DNA of 64,000 nucleotides from Forficula auricularia (Eukaryota; Arthropoda; Insecta; Dermaptera; Forficulidae), in contig JALMQS010000128.1 in NCBI GenBank assembly GCA_024734495.1, positions 21,351,700 through 21,415,699 of the forward strand, written 5' to 3'. Position 1 is the stretch's first letter; each line of letters opens with the position of its first letter. The position numbers were made by a program, and so were the translations under genes. Shown here piece by piece: positions 46,034 through 56,227 of the stretch. The notes beneath the pieces are model-generated. The model worked only from the letters and a program-made list of their open reading frames with translations, was not told the origin of the DNA and did not search any database.

Positions 46034-46997
46034 NNNNNNNNNNNNNNNNNNNNNNNNNNNNNNNNNNNNNNNNNNNNNNNNNNNNNNNNNNNNNNNNNNN
46101 NNNNNNNNNNNNNNNNNNNNNNNNNNNNNNNNNNNNNNNNNNNNNNNNNNNNNNNNNNNNNNNNNNNNNNNNNNNNNNNNNNNNNNNNNNNNNNNNNNNN
46201 NNNNNNNNNNNNNNNNNNNNNNNNNNNNNNNNNNNNNNNNNNNNNNNNNNNNNNNNNNNNNNNNNNNNNNNNNNNNNNNNNNNNNNNNNNNNNNNNNNNN
46301 NNNNNNNNNNNNNNNNNNNNNNNNNNNNNNNNNNNNNNNNNNNNNNNNNNNNNNNNNNNNNNNNNNNNNNNNNNNNNNNNNNNNNNNNNNNNNNNNNNNN
46401 NNNNNNNNNNNNNNNNNNNNNNNNNNNNNNNNNNNNNNNNNNNNNNNNNNNNNNNNNNNNNNNNNNNNNNNNNNNNNNNNNNNNNNNNNNNNNNNNNNNN
46501 NNNNNNNNNNNNNNNNNNNNNNNNNNNNNNNNNNNNNNNNNNNNNNNNNNNNNNNNNNNNNNNNNNNNNNNNNNNNNNNNNNNNNNNNNNNNNNNNNNNN
46601 NNNNNNNNNNNNNNNNNNNNNNNNNNNNNNNNNNNNNNNNNNNNNNNNNNNNNNNNNNNNNNNNNNNNNNNNNNNNNNNNNNNNNNNNNNNNNNNNNNNN
46701 NNNNNNNNNNNNNNNNNNNNNNNNNNNNNNNNNNNNNNNNNNNNNNNNNNNNNNNNNNNNNNNNNNNNNNNNNNNNNNNNNNNNNNNNNNNNNNNNNNNN
46801 NNNNNNNNNNNNNNNNNNNNNNNNNNNNNNNNNNNNNNNNNNNNNNNNNNNNNNNNNNNNNNNNNNNNNNNNNNNNNNNNNNNNNNNNNNNNNNNNNNNN
46901 NNNNNNNNNNNNNNNNNNNNNNNNNNNNNNNNNNNNNNNNNNNNNNNNNNNNNNNNNNNNNNNNNNNNNNNNNNNNNNNNNNNNNNNNNNNNNNNNN
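46034..46997. other. Assembly gap (964 N)
   Basis: Unknown bases. The open frames reported through it are artefacts of translating N. Confidence 0.99.
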
Positions 46998-47075
46998 TTC
47001 CTTCTTCAGTGAATTTATCCAACTTTTCCCTACTTTGTAAATCAAATTTCTTCTCTTTTATTAATAGCTATTAAC

Positions 47076-47125
47076 AGGGGTGTAGTGGAGGGTATACGTC
47101 GGTATACGGCGTATACCCTATGATT
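47076..47125. repeat. hAT-like end CAGGGGTGTAGTGGAG
   Basis: CAGGGGTGTAGTGGAGGGTATACGTCGGTATACGGCG matches the inverse of 63588-63631 (..CGCCGTATACTCTCCACTACAGCCCTG). Each site shows one terminus with iterated GTATAC motifs. Neither has an identifiable partner end nearby. Confidence 0.5.
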
Positions 47126-47253
47126 TGATCTGAACAAAGAGACTGTCCTATTTGAAAATTATAATAAAAAACGGTAGATCATTCGTATCCATAATAAGCA
47201 TTAATTAACAGAATAGCAGGAATTAAAAATAAAAAACAGAGTTTTTATTAAAT

Positions 47254-47298
47254 GGGGCCAGACGTTTCGTCGATAATTTCGACTTTTTCAGTGGCCCC
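47254..47298 (-). ncRNA. Hammerhead-like ribozyme motif, left arm
   Basis: The minus strand has a perfect 7-bp stem I (GGGGCCA with UGGCCCC), the core CUGAAAA (G8 changed to A), an A linker, stem II GUCGA/UCGAC with loop AAUUA, then GAAAC directly followed by GUC. The topology is type I. Stem III is only the palindrome ACGU, which cannot fold on itself and would need a dimer. UUUAAUAAAAACUCUG follows cleavage. Confidence 0.5.
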
Positions 47299-47651
47299 TA
47301 TCACTCTTGTCAAAACCCACTACGCGATTTGTTTTTTAATCCTTTATTAAACTATAATACATTGTTGGACTAATTAAACAAGAACAACTTTTACACACTT
47401 GATAATCAGATGATCACAAAAAAATAATATAAGCTCTATTTTTTAAACAGACAAAGAAAGGATTTCTTTGTCTGTTTAAAGAGTAGAAACATATTATTTT
47501 TTTGTGATAAATTTTGATTGTCAAGTGTGTAAAAGTTCAAGATTCTTGAGCAATTGGGGCATGATCCAACAATGTATTATAGTTTGAATAAAAAGGATTA
47601 AAGGATGTTTCGTCGCGTAGTGGAATGTCTTTTGACAAAGAGTGATAGAAT

Positions 47652-47694
47652 GAGCCACTGAGGAAGTCGAAATTAATCACAAAACGTCTGGCCC
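47652..47694 (+). ncRNA. Hammerhead-like ribozyme motif, right arm
   Basis: The core CUGAGGA is intact. Then come an A linker, a degraded stem II (GUCGA with AUCAC) and AAAAC-GUC (GAAA changed to AAAA). Stem I is GAGCCA/UGGCCC with one mismatch. The two arms thus differ in which parts are damaged; together they give a full consensus. Confidence 0.4.
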
Positions 47695-47769
47695 ATTTAA
47701 TAAAAACTCTGTTTTTTATTTTTATCCAATTCCCTGCTATTCCTGTTAATTAATAATAAAAACATTTTA

Positions 47770-49894
47770 TTTAATCCATATATATATATATAAAAAGCGA
47801 ACACTATCTACTCACTCACACAACACGAAATCTCCTAAACTAATAGACCTAGGGGCTTGAAATTTAGAATATTGGTACTTTATACGCCATAGATGTCAGC
47901 TAAGAAGTGATTTTACGAAAATCCACCTAGATCTGTGATTGGCTGATTCTGTTGCCATGTTTTTGTTTACTTAAATTTGTTTTTTTAATGATGAAATTAT
48001 ATAAAAATTAAAAACATGAAGAATAACCATTCTACATTGGATTTTTGATTTTTCGGCAATTATTGGTAACCATTGATAAAGACATGGAGGTATGGAGTCA
48101 AAATGAAAATTCTAGCCCTTGGACCAAACTAATGAATTCTATAACCTTTTTGTCTCTCCTATGACCAAGTAAGGTGTATGCTTTACAAATGTTAAAAAAA
48201 ATATGAGAAAATAAAATTTAAAATTAGGATTAAAGACTGTTTACCATTTGTTTTTGTGTCATATTTTAAATGTTCTATCAGTTTCAATTTATAGAACTTT
48301 GATCGTCTTATAAATATTCAAATATGAAAATTCTCTAAACTTATGACAATAAAAAAAAAAAATACTTTATGATCTAGTAAATTTTTCCGGAACTACTAAA
48401 TATATTAATTATTCTGATTACTTTCTTCAAATAGCTATTATTCCCCCCCATGGTGTAATTATCTTTAGTTTAGGAAACATGGTCATGAAACGGATAACTG
48501 TAAAATTTGTTCCGAATCCTGATAAAGGGTTCTCTATTTCGGCGTCCAAAATATCCCTCCACGTTTCAAATAGATTTTGTAATTTTCAAAATTTGAGAGA
48601 AGGGGATTTGGGTTGCCAAATCATCCCGTGATTTTACGTTGTCGCGATGATAGAAGCCTGTCTTTGGAGCTTGAATTTTTTGACGACTGGGGCGAAATAA
48701 AATTCACAAAATATCATGTTTAAATAAATTTTAAAAAGGCCTATTTAATAAAACTATACTTGATGAGGTGCGCGAAATTTTTGTTTATCAGCACTCTTAT
48801 GATTGGCAAAATGTCCTTTTTTTTTTTTTGACTTTGACGATTGGACGAACTGTAGAGATCAACAAACTCTGCCTACATATTAAATTTCACTAATACTTTT
48901 AAGTTTAGGGGTACAGAGGCAATGAATTCTCATCAAAGTATTCCGATTTAGATTTTTGAGTTATGGAACCCTAAGAGTAACAAAATTAAATGGTCGATGT
49001 CACATTATTATATAATTACCTCAATATCTCTCCTCTCTTTCTTTTTACATAAACATTGGCCTGAAATATTAAAAATTATTAGTAAAATCAATTAGAAATT
49101 AATAATTTATTAATTTAATGTAAATTCATACCCATTTTCCTGTATTTTTTTGAATATTTTGATAAAAATATTATCTGCTCGTTTTTTTTTCTAGTTCTAT
49201 ATTTTGTAGCCTTAGAACTGTGGCAACATACTTATTGTTGGAATTAATTATATAGACTTCGAGTAAATATGCCGTTGCTAGGATTCGATACAAGAGTGGA
49301 CTAGAGATATCATCACATACTATTAAAGGGCATTTGTGCCTGTATCTGCTTATTTATATATATATATTCCGTCCCCCCAGGCTTGTCTGTATGTCTGTCC
49401 CCCTAGAAATATTCAATCAAATAACTCCTAAACTTTTGTCTCTACTACAAATTCCATTAGATTCAAATTGTAGAGAATGTAATTTTTGATATTTTTGTTT
49501 AAAAAATTTGGAAAATAACCACCCAAATTGAGGTGGGTCAGAAATGAAAATTCTAGTTGAAAAATTCATGTTGAAAAAAATTTCCAAAACTTTTTATTTA
49601 GAGGACATAATAAATTGCATATTTGCACTTCAACATAAAAATTCTTGATTAATATTTCCTTAAATACATATGTACTTAGATTGTTCCTTTCAAATTTGAG
49701 AGGAAGCAACATTTTTTGTTCTTTTTAAAAAAATTTTACCAATGAAAAAGGGAGAAATTCAATCGCAAGATTCTAAAGGTCTTAGCACAGACTCTTTCCT
49801 GTGCCTACTGGTTAGCACTAAGAGACGAAATAATGTTTATATCTTATTATCTTGACTTGACCCGAAATATATACCTATTGATTCTTGCTCATAA
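47770..49894. other. AT-rich stretch with repeat remnants
   Basis: AT runs followed by a phrase ending CCTAAAC (47775-47850, 49345-49440) occur twice in different wording, each being a typical start of a decayed dispersed repeat. CATTTGTGCCTGTATCTGCT at 49330 is the inverse of AGCAGGCACAAATGCGC.. at 44253. I see no coding sequence. Confidence 0.4.
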
Positions 49895-50402
49895 GCAATA
49901 TATCTTTACTTTACCATACAGGGCATGGTCAAGTATTGTAATCGTGCATGAAAAAGCGGTTTTTTTTCCTTCTTTTTTTCGAAATATCTCAAAAACGGCT
50001 GAAAGTATTGAGCAAAACCATGGCATTTTTTTCTAAAAAGCTCTAATAAGTGAACATTGAAAAAATTATATTTTTTGAGAAAATAATTGTTTTGTCAAAA
50101 TGTCTGTTAGTCTGTCTGTTAGTTAGTCTGTGCGTTACCAAATATTTGTGGACGAGCTAGCTCAAAAACTAGTGTGAATAACGAAACCAAATTTCACACT
50201 TAGTTTTGGTCCATAGAGATTAAGAGCTGATTAGATTTTGGTGCATATCGAGGGGGTGGAGGGGGGTTAAAAATTAAAAATCTGGCCTATTTGAGCAAAC
50301 TCAACCAAATTTTGTAAACATAACTAGTGGGACCCCAGAAGTCTAAACATGCAAAAACTAACCCCCCCCTTTCCCTACATGAATATAAATAATTTTATTA
50401 AA

Positions 50403-50690
50403 ATTGGATGTTGATGAAGGCAGTCCACAGTGGTTGTAAAAAAAAACAAGACTATAATGGTTTTAGCTATCTTACGTTTATTCGTTAAACCGATGTTGAT
50501 TTGAATCCATTACTGACTTTTCGTTACCCTGAAGAAGGAGAGAATAAATCTCCGAAACTTCGGTTTAACGAATAAATGTAAGATAATAAATCCATTATAG
50601 TCTCATTTTTTTTACAACCACTGTGGACTGCCTTCATCAACATCGAATTTAATATTTATACCAGTCCGTCTCCTAAAGAAAAACGCTATC
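50403..50690. mobile_element. Ribozyme foldback with 12-bp target duplication
   Basis: AATTTTATTAAA is present at 50391-50402 and at 50691-50702. The related repeat at 23877-23890 has it once (as its complement), so this is a true insertion of 288 bp. The arms (about 50406-50493 and 50559-50646) are inverted: TGTTGATGAAGGCAGTCCAC and its partner at the outside, ATTCGTTAAACCGA inside. The right end continues past the arm into CAGTCCGTCTCCTAAAG, a phrase also found at the end of the 55525-55950 foldback. A variable-length, long duplication fits a retrotransposition-type insertion, not a cut-and-paste MITE. Confidence 0.8.
50520..50572 (+). ncRNA. Hammerhead-like ribozyme motif
   Basis: Stem I is UUCGUUACC with GGU-UU-AACGAA (9 bp with a two-base bulge). 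The core CUGAAGA is perfect. Then come an A linker, a perfect 5-bp stem II (GGAGA/UCUCC) with a seven-base loop, then GAAAC followed by UUC in place of GUC. The U and C at the last two positions fit the hammerhead U16-H17 rule. AACGAAUAAAUGUAAG follows. Confidence 0.5.
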
Positions 50691-51303
50691 AATTTTATTA
50701 AATATTAAATATAAGTGTGGGGCCAGGTTGTTTGGTAAAGTCAAGTGATGGCCACATCAGAACACGTCAGCTTATTTTATTTGGTGGTGCCACCTATTAA
50801 TCCATTTTTAATTTTAATAAATAGTTTTCACCTTGAACCTAAAACATTTTCCCTAAGTAAAATTGGTTCTTTCTTAAAAAATTCAATTTTATAATATATC
50901 CATATGAAATATGATCTCAAAGTATTTAATACCTATTACCTATTGATTTTAATAAAATAATTTTTTTATTATAATCTTATCCTATAATAATAATAAATAT
51001 ATAATATTATATAAAACAATTTATTTTTATCCCACTATAAAATAAAATAACAAACTAATTTGAAAAATATAAAATTCGGTTAATTAAAAATTGCATTTTG
51101 TCCAATAATGCACAAATGATCAGGCACATTTCTTAGTTAAATTCTTGTTTATTAGGAAAAAATAACTTAAAATAATATAATAAGTATCTTCAATCAATAG
51201 TTAGTAAAAAAAGGTATCTACTTTTAATTAACAAAAAAATAAATATTCAAATAACTTTTAAGTTTGTTTTTTATTAAAATTAAGTAATTTCAATACGTAT
51301 ACC

Positions 51304-51723
51304 AGCACCGTTTGTTATTGTTGCTGACGAAGCGTTTGGACAATCTGATAAAGTTATGAGACCGTTTGATGGATCAAATTTAATAACGAAGAAAAAAAAT
51401 TTAATTATCGACTTTCTCGTGCTCGACGATATATCGGATGTTCATTCGGCATATTAGCAAATAAGTGGCAGATTTTTCACAGACCTATTAATGTGAATTT
51501 GGATCTAGTAATAAGCATCGTTAAAACATGTTGCGTTCTTCACAACTATGTTCGAGAAAGAGACGGATACAAATTCGAAGATACCCTGTCAATTCCTGGC
51601 TTAGAAGAAGTGCTAAATGGTATCCAAAGATCTACGCGACTTGGTTTATCATACACAGATATGTTTGCTGATTATTTTATAACTGAGGGTCAATTATCTT
51701 GGCAGATGAGCAGAATTCATTAA
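51304..51723 (+). pseudogene. PIF/Harbinger transposase, C-terminal part
   Basis: The plus strand encodes PFVIVADEAFGQSDKVMRPF. After a one-base shift in an A8 run (about 51390-51400) it continues FNYRLSRARRYIGCSFGILANKW and VISIVKTCCVLHNYVRERDG. This is the DDE_4 domain of Harbinger transposases: VGDEAF carries the second aspartate, and RLSRARR.VEN.FGIL.NRW carries the catalytic glutamate. Here that glutamate is replaced (IGCSFG), so catalysis is lost as well as the frame. The first aspartate region is missing on the left. It ends at TAA 51721-51723. Confidence 0.85.
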
Positions 51724-51743
51724 ATTAAATGACATGTAATTAC

Positions 51744-51918
51744 CTAAGTTTTTTCTTTCTTCCTTTGTCAATCCTTCACCTCCAAATAACTCCACTATTT
51801 CTTCCCACTGTTTTATCTTCAAATCCCGATTGGAATATTCGTCACTAGATAGATCCCAAATAGCTTTACGATATTCTATTTCCATTATACATTTTTCTGT
51901 ATCGAAAGCCTGAGCCAT
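51744..51918 (-). pseudogene. MADF-domain protein, first exon (Harbinger ORF2 type)
   Basis: From ATG at 51916-51918 the minus strand encodes a MADF-like start: CIMEIEYRKAIWDLSSDEY, NRDLKIKQWEEIVELFG and LTKEERKNLG, then a splice donor (AG|GTAATT) at 51744/51743. MADF (Myb/SANT-like) proteins are the usual partner encoded by PIF/Harbinger elements and bind DNA to help the transposase. It is convergent with the transposase fragment on the other strand. The downstream exons would have to lie where the transposase remnant is, so the element is rearranged. Confidence 0.75.
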
Positions 51919-52150
51919 TTTTGTGCTCGACGTCCGGTCGTCTCAATTGTTGCTCGCAGTGTGAACGCTTCTTCGGCAACCGGCAGTGTCGCTCGTGTGT
52001 CGCCCGTGCGTCGCCACCGCACGACGACTCGCAAAATCACCCGGGCGACAGGCAACCAAGTGCGTACACACTCATTTAAAGTATAGAAAGTCACAGTCAC
52101 CGTCGACCAAGTCTCCGGCGACCAGTCGACAGAGCGTAATAGGCCTTAAA
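51919..52150. promoter_or_regulatory. GC-rich leader/end region of the Harbinger remnant
   Basis: A sudden GC-rich stretch upstream of the MADF start contains repeated short CGTCGxx words (for example GGCGACCAGTCGACAGAGCG at about 52118). It is probably the element's terminal and promoter sequence. I could not find the opposite terminus. Confidence 0.4.
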
Positions 52151-53445
52151 GATTAATACAAAAGAATAACATGAGTATTGAGAAATTACACAGAATGGGA
52201 TTCAATAAACAAAACAAATAGCGCATATATGATAATGTATATATGACTATAGGAAGCTTAGATACTACGAGATAGATATAACTTAGATATAACGCATGTT
52301 TTAACTATGACAAACATCAATTTTTCAAGACTTAAATAAAAATTAAAAATAGTTCTGATTGCTGATTTGTGCTGCTCGCTAAATGAAACCATTTTATTAT
52401 AAATCATATTTTATAAAATAGTTATTCTTTATAATGACAATGTAAAATTTTTCTCAAAATAGTTTAATAATTATTTTTTTCCATTAATTTGCATAATATG
52501 TTGAAAAAAATACTTATAGTATAAAGTACACTATATACTGAAGTTTTATTGTTTGTGTTTACAATTATGAAACAGCAAATATAGCTGTATATTAATCTCA
52601 TCATAATTATTGACCAGTGGGTTCGGCCATAAATGCAGAAACTAGATTATTAATAATAATAATAATAAAAATAATGTTTAATTATGCTTAAATTATCTGT
52701 TTACAATTATAAATTTTTAATTAAATGACCTAAATATATACACAATTAGCACAAAAATATACTTAGCGTCTCTAAGACGCCGCGCGACCTTCATCGAAAC
52801 AAAATGCCATCATGCTATTTTTTTTTTTTTTTTTTGCATGTTGTAAAAATACACTTTGGGTGGTCTGTTTCCACGTCCCACCACTCAAATGGTCTGAGGT
52901 GAATATATTATGTTTATAATTGACTATAAATTATAATTTTAATTAATTTTTTTAATTAAAGTCCCAAATTGTAGTATTCATTTAAGTTGAATTTTAGCAC
53001 GAGAAGGTTTTGCCGAAAATTCCAGAGGCCAAAAGTGCGCAAATAACAAGCTTGTGCTCCGATTTTACTGTAAAATGTAAATTTTTTGGTCATTTTCACA
53101 AATGCTGACAAAATTGATTATATAAATCCTTTAACATATATCCAGTTAAAATTTCAAATAAATACTATATATCTTTTTAAAAAAAAGTGTTCATAAAATG
53201 TATATCGAAAATTCTTAAAATTTTTCTACTCAAATATGATGAATTATTTATTGTAATTTCAAATTAACAATAAAATTAGTTTTGGTCAGCCAAATTGGCC
53301 AAATACCCCACTGTGTATTGAAAATAAACTAGAAACTTTTAAGCAATTTCCTAATTTCATCATAGGTAATCAATTTTGTAAATGTGGGTTCTTGCTGAAA
53401 CATTTTAAATAAAGTAAAGAAAATTTTGAAAAATTTTTGAAACTT
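52151..53445. other. AT-rich stretch, no supported gene
   Basis: A fragment of family B (AATTGTAGTATTCATTTAAG, then TTGAATTTTAGCACGAG) lies at 52970-53050. Otherwise it is low-complexity. Confidence 0.45.
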
Positions 53446-53519
53446 TTTAAAATTTAAAATATAAGGTACTAGGTAGGTTTCATAAAAATAAAAGATAAGA
53501 TGCTTGTTTAGCACGACTT

Positions 53520-53558
53520 TATATATATTTCGGGGTATGAGGCTATCTTCAGGAGTTC
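53520..53558 (-). ncRNA. Hammerhead-like motif, weak
   Basis: The minus strand has ACUCCUGAAGAU, a weak stem II (imperfect AGCC..CCCC) and GAAAUAUAUA. It is the relative of 25390-25428. The AAAGUCGUGC that follows could supply a distant GUC, but this is speculative. Confidence 0.25.
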
Positions 53559-53868
53559 ACAGAGGAAACTTCTTTTAGTATTAGTAATTTAAATTTTCCA
53601 AAGTTACAAAAAATTTTCAAAATTTTCTTTACTTTATAGGTAATCGAACTGGAAAGAATTATTCAGTTCATCAACTTTGCAATCAAAACCCCAATAAGTA
53701 GATTCTCAATATATTTTTCTGATTAAAAAGCGACTGCCCTATACTTTATTGAATCAATTTGAACCGCGAAAGTTAAATAATATGATCAATAATTTCTTAT
53801 GTTAATTCTATATTAAGAAAATTATTTTATTATTTTTTGATTTTTTGAAAAGGAAAAATAAATTGAGC

Positions 53869-53937
53869 ATCCGACGGGACTCGAACCGGTGTCTCTCTCC
53901 TTTACGCGAAGGGCGGCTTACCAACTAGCCCACGGAT
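53869..53937 (-). ncRNA. tRNA-like sequence, probably a SINE head or pseudo-tRNA
   Basis: The minus strand has GGGCTAGTTGGTAAGCC (A-box and D-arm like) and CACCGGTTCGAGTCCCGT (B box, T-arm with one mismatch). Acceptor pairing is limited to ATCCG/CGGAT. The anticodon arm CCTT-CGCGTA-AAGG has a six-base loop, so a normal anticodon cannot be read. The CTTCGCG.AAAG segment matches the tRNA-like repeat at 10536-10648. A functional tRNA is unlikely. Confidence 0.45.
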
Positions 53938-54977
53938 ACGTCAGATAAGCTCTTTAGATTGAATGTCATTTTTCCTTTATTGAATGTTTTTTTTTTTTTT
54001 TTTTGTTAAATTTATCTTTCGATGGAAATTTTTTATTTAAATATTGTGTAATCCTCAAAGAGTTCAACAGATCTCAGAGCAAAGATAAATCTATCTATTT
54101 ATCTATTTTTCCGAATCGTTCAACGATCAATCTTTTAAGACCCAGGTCTAGGCCTCCATTCTCTTCTTTCCATTCCCTGAGTGTTTTTGTCTTTTCAGAA
54201 ATGCTCGGACTTATCAACATGACTTATAGCTGCTAAAACTTCCATGTGTAAACCCTTCAACTATACTTATAATTAAAAAATATATGACAAAACAAATAAA
54301 ACCATTTAGTGTTTTCAGAAAATTATTCAACAAATAACAAGCATATTGCATAATGTAGGTGATCAAATCGGAATTTATGTATTCCAGTGCATTTTCCTAT
54401 AAATATTATGTAACTTTTAAAAAGCCGGATATTAAATATATATTCCTATTATCTTTTATATAACTTTTTGTTATTATTTTTTATTCATACTCTCCTTTAA
54501 ATTTTTTTCCTTAAAAATCATAAACAAATTTCAAAATTATTATAACTATAAATACGTATAGTAATATGGCTCTTGAAAATGATTCATTTCGTAAATATAA
54601 TTGATAATAATACTAAACTTAGTAAATGAATAAATTCTTTAAATAAATTTTTTCCACAGTCTAAATACAAAAATAATACATTTCTATTTTTATATTATAT
54701 AAATATTCGTTTTAAATAAATAAAAGTCCCTGGAAGATAGATAACCTAATAGGCTTACTGACGTAGCGTGTAAGAGAAATCAGGGGCAGAACTCAAAAGA
54801 AATTTCCGACAGATGGCAGAACAAGTCAAATGAGGGATTAAATATTATTTTCAAATTATAATTATGTATGTTTAGAATATATAAATAAGGAAACTTAGAA
54901 ATTATTTTACCTACAAAAACTTGGCACATATTTCAGAGAAAAAAAAATAACTGACTGAATTTTTTATTTATTTATAA

Positions 54978-55022
54978 CTACACTTTAGTTTCGAGGGTTT
55001 TGCCCTTTTCATTAGTCTATTA
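54978..55022 (-). ncRNA. Hammerhead-like motif, left arm
   Basis: The minus strand has CUAAUGA (core G5 changed to A), an A linker, stem II AGGGC/ACCCU-like with loop AAA, then GAAAC, UAAA and GUG in place of GUC. It is the damaged partner of the motif at 55043-55090. Confidence 0.3.
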
Positions 55023-55042
55023 CAATTGATTCAGAGGAATGC

Positions 55043-55090
55043 AATAGACTGATGAAGAGGGCAAAGCCCTCGAAACTAAAGTCTAGTTAT
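55043..55090 (+). ncRNA. Hammerhead-like motif, right arm
   Basis: The core CUGAUGA is at 55049-55055. Then come an A linker, a perfect 6-bp stem II (GAGGGC/GCCCUC) with loop AAA, then GAAAC, UAAA and GUC (55081-55083). A minimal two-pair stem III (AC/GU, loop UAAA) forms as in minimal hammerheads. Stem I is poor next to the core; an alternative outer helix UAGACU/AGUCUA is perfect but would use core bases. UUAUAAAUAAAUU follows. Confidence 0.45.
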
Positions 55091-55614
55091 AAATAAATTT
55101 ATTTTTCCAGCAGAAGACACACTCTTTTATTGTCTCCTTTAATTTATAAAAATTATGCTACTCTCGGCAAAGAGAAACTTTAAATTTAAAAATAGCAAAA
55201 TTTAACAAAAGGAAAAAACCGGGTCTTGGTTATAAATATATACAGAGACGGATCTATGTAAGGGCTAATATTGATTGAGCCCAGGCCCCCAAGGTATTAA
55301 AGGGGCCCCTATAGTAAATAAAATGAATTTTAAAGATAAATGTTTGTAGAATTCTTTTATGATGCAATATATTATTATATTATATGTTTGTAAATTATTT
55401 TATGATGCAATATATTATTACTCAATATATGTTTGTAAATTATTTTTATGATGCAATATATTATTATATTATATGTTTGAAAATTATTTTATGATGCAAT
55501 ATATTATTATATTATAAGATTGAGTTATTTTGGAGACGGACTGATAAGTGAATTAAGTGGATATCGATGAGGCAGTCGAAAAGAGAAGATAGTTACATAT
55601 ACTTTTATTCCATA

Positions 55615-55658
55615 AAACCGACGTTTCGGAGGCTATTCCCTCCTTCGCTTCAGGGTTT
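55615..55658 (-). ncRNA. Hammerhead-like ribozyme motif, left arm
   Basis: The minus strand has a perfect 5-bp stem I (AAACC/GGUUU) and a core of CUGAAG-CG-A with two extra bases compared with CUGAAGA. Then come an A linker, a perfect 5-bp stem II (GGAGG/CCUCC) with loop GAAUAG, and GAAACGUC. UUUAUGGAAUAAAAG follows. Except for the two-base insertion it matches the 50520-50572 motif. Confidence 0.45.
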
Positions 55659-55835
55659 GAAAAGTCAGTGAAGGAAATCCAATGCGACATTCCCCTCTGT
55701 CTCCTCTTTCAGTGGCAGTAACAATAATATAATGTATATACGTAGTAATTACTACATTATAATTGTGCTGAGATGATATACATTATATTATTGTTACTGC
55801 CACTGGAAAGGGTCAGAGCGGAATGTCGCATTGGA

Positions 55836-55880
55836 TGACTCAATGAAGAAGGAGGAGCCTCAATTCGGTTTTATGAATAA
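55836..55880 (+). ncRNA. Degenerate hammerhead motif, right arm
   Basis: AUGAAGAAGGAGG, AG, CCUC and AAUUCGGUUUUAUGAAUAAA are recognisable as the decayed partner of the left-arm motif: the loop and the GAAACG segment are largely lost. Confidence 0.25.
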
Positions 55881-56227
55881 AAAGATAATATATTATCTTC
55901 TTCTTTTTTTGGACTGCCTCATCGATATCCACTTAATTATATTATACATATGTTTGTAAATTATTTTATGATGCAATATAAATAGCCCTTCATTAATCTA
56001 AGATTAAAGCATTAAAGATTATGCATCCAAAAATATTAGAGAATTAATTAAAGCTGTAAAACTATGTAAGGTATGAGCACCAGTAGTTGTCCATAGTAGC
56101 TGGGCATTTGCAAGAAAAGTGCAAAAATTAAGAACCCTAATGCTTATCCAGCTTTGAAAAATAGTTGTAGTGGTAAAATACGCTTTTAAGTGGCCAACTT
56201 CTGGTGCTTCTATTTTAATGTATATAT

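Larger units (their letters stand above)
47208..47762. repeat. ~555-bp ribozyme palindrome, copy 1
   Basis: The two arms (about 47208-47465 and 47467-47762) are inverted copies along nearly their full length and meet in a GACAAAGAAA/TTTCTTTGTC hairpin at about 47463. The outer edges read TTAATTAACAGAATAGCAGG and CCTGCTATTCCTGTTAATTA. A hammerhead-like motif lies about 50 bp inside each edge, facing outward. No open frame is present. A second copy of the same family is at 58033-58661. TTAATTAA at both edges may be the target duplication or part of the repeat. Confidence 0.8.
49895..50765. repeat. Dispersed family C, copy 2, interrupted
   Basis: This is the inverse of 23860-24665, from TTACCATACAGGGCATGGTC to ATAAGTGTGGGGCCAGG. 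It is interrupted by the ribozyme foldback at 50403-50690. Comparing the two copies gives the exact insertion point of that foldback. Confidence 0.75.
54957..55185. repeat. Ribozyme foldback with GAGACAAT block
   Basis: The inverted core 54957-55095 (TTATTTATAACTA.ACTTTAG, TTTCGAGGG.TTTGCCC and partners) has a short loop at about 55030. Each arm holds a hammerhead-like motif. On the right it runs straight into CAGCAGAAGACACACTCTTT, TTGTCTCCTTTAA and the inverse of TTTGCCGAGAGTAGCATAAT. That order (block, AT spacer, ribozyme) equals the one at 35160-35580. Confidence 0.7.
55525..55950. repeat. Ribozyme foldback, ~190-bp arms
   Basis: The arms share AATTAAGTGGATATCGATGA, GGCAGTC, a pyrimidine-rich spacer, the ATAAAACCG..GGAGG ribozyme region, TCCAATGCGACATTCC and GTGGCAGTAACAATAATATA, and meet near 55750-55770. 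The left edge GGAGACGGACTGATAAGTG is the inverse of the right edge of the 50403-50690 element, so the two are related. No open frame is present. Confidence 0.75.
55350..55985. repeat. Minisatellite interrupted by a foldback
   Basis: About four copies of TTATGATGCAATATATTATT followed by ATATTATATGTTTGTAAATT lie at 55358-55520, and one more at 55940-55985 on the far side of the foldback. The foldback therefore inserted into this array. Confidence 0.7.

Noticed and set aside
45985..47045. Two open frames of ~345 codons on the minus strand
   Set aside because: They are translations of the N gap with a few real codons at each end.
53869..53937. Functional tRNA gene
   Set aside because: Only five acceptor pairs, a mismatch in the T-arm and a six-base anticodon loop; the sequence also resembles another tRNA-like repeat in the window.
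54978..55090. Simple hairpin explanation for the hammerhead motifs (outer helix UAGACU/AGUCUA)
   Set aside because: It fits this copy, but not 47254, 50520, 58084 or 61103, where the paired bases lie outside CUGANGA and GUC exactly as in a type I hammerhead. I therefore kept the ribozyme reading with reduced confidence here.
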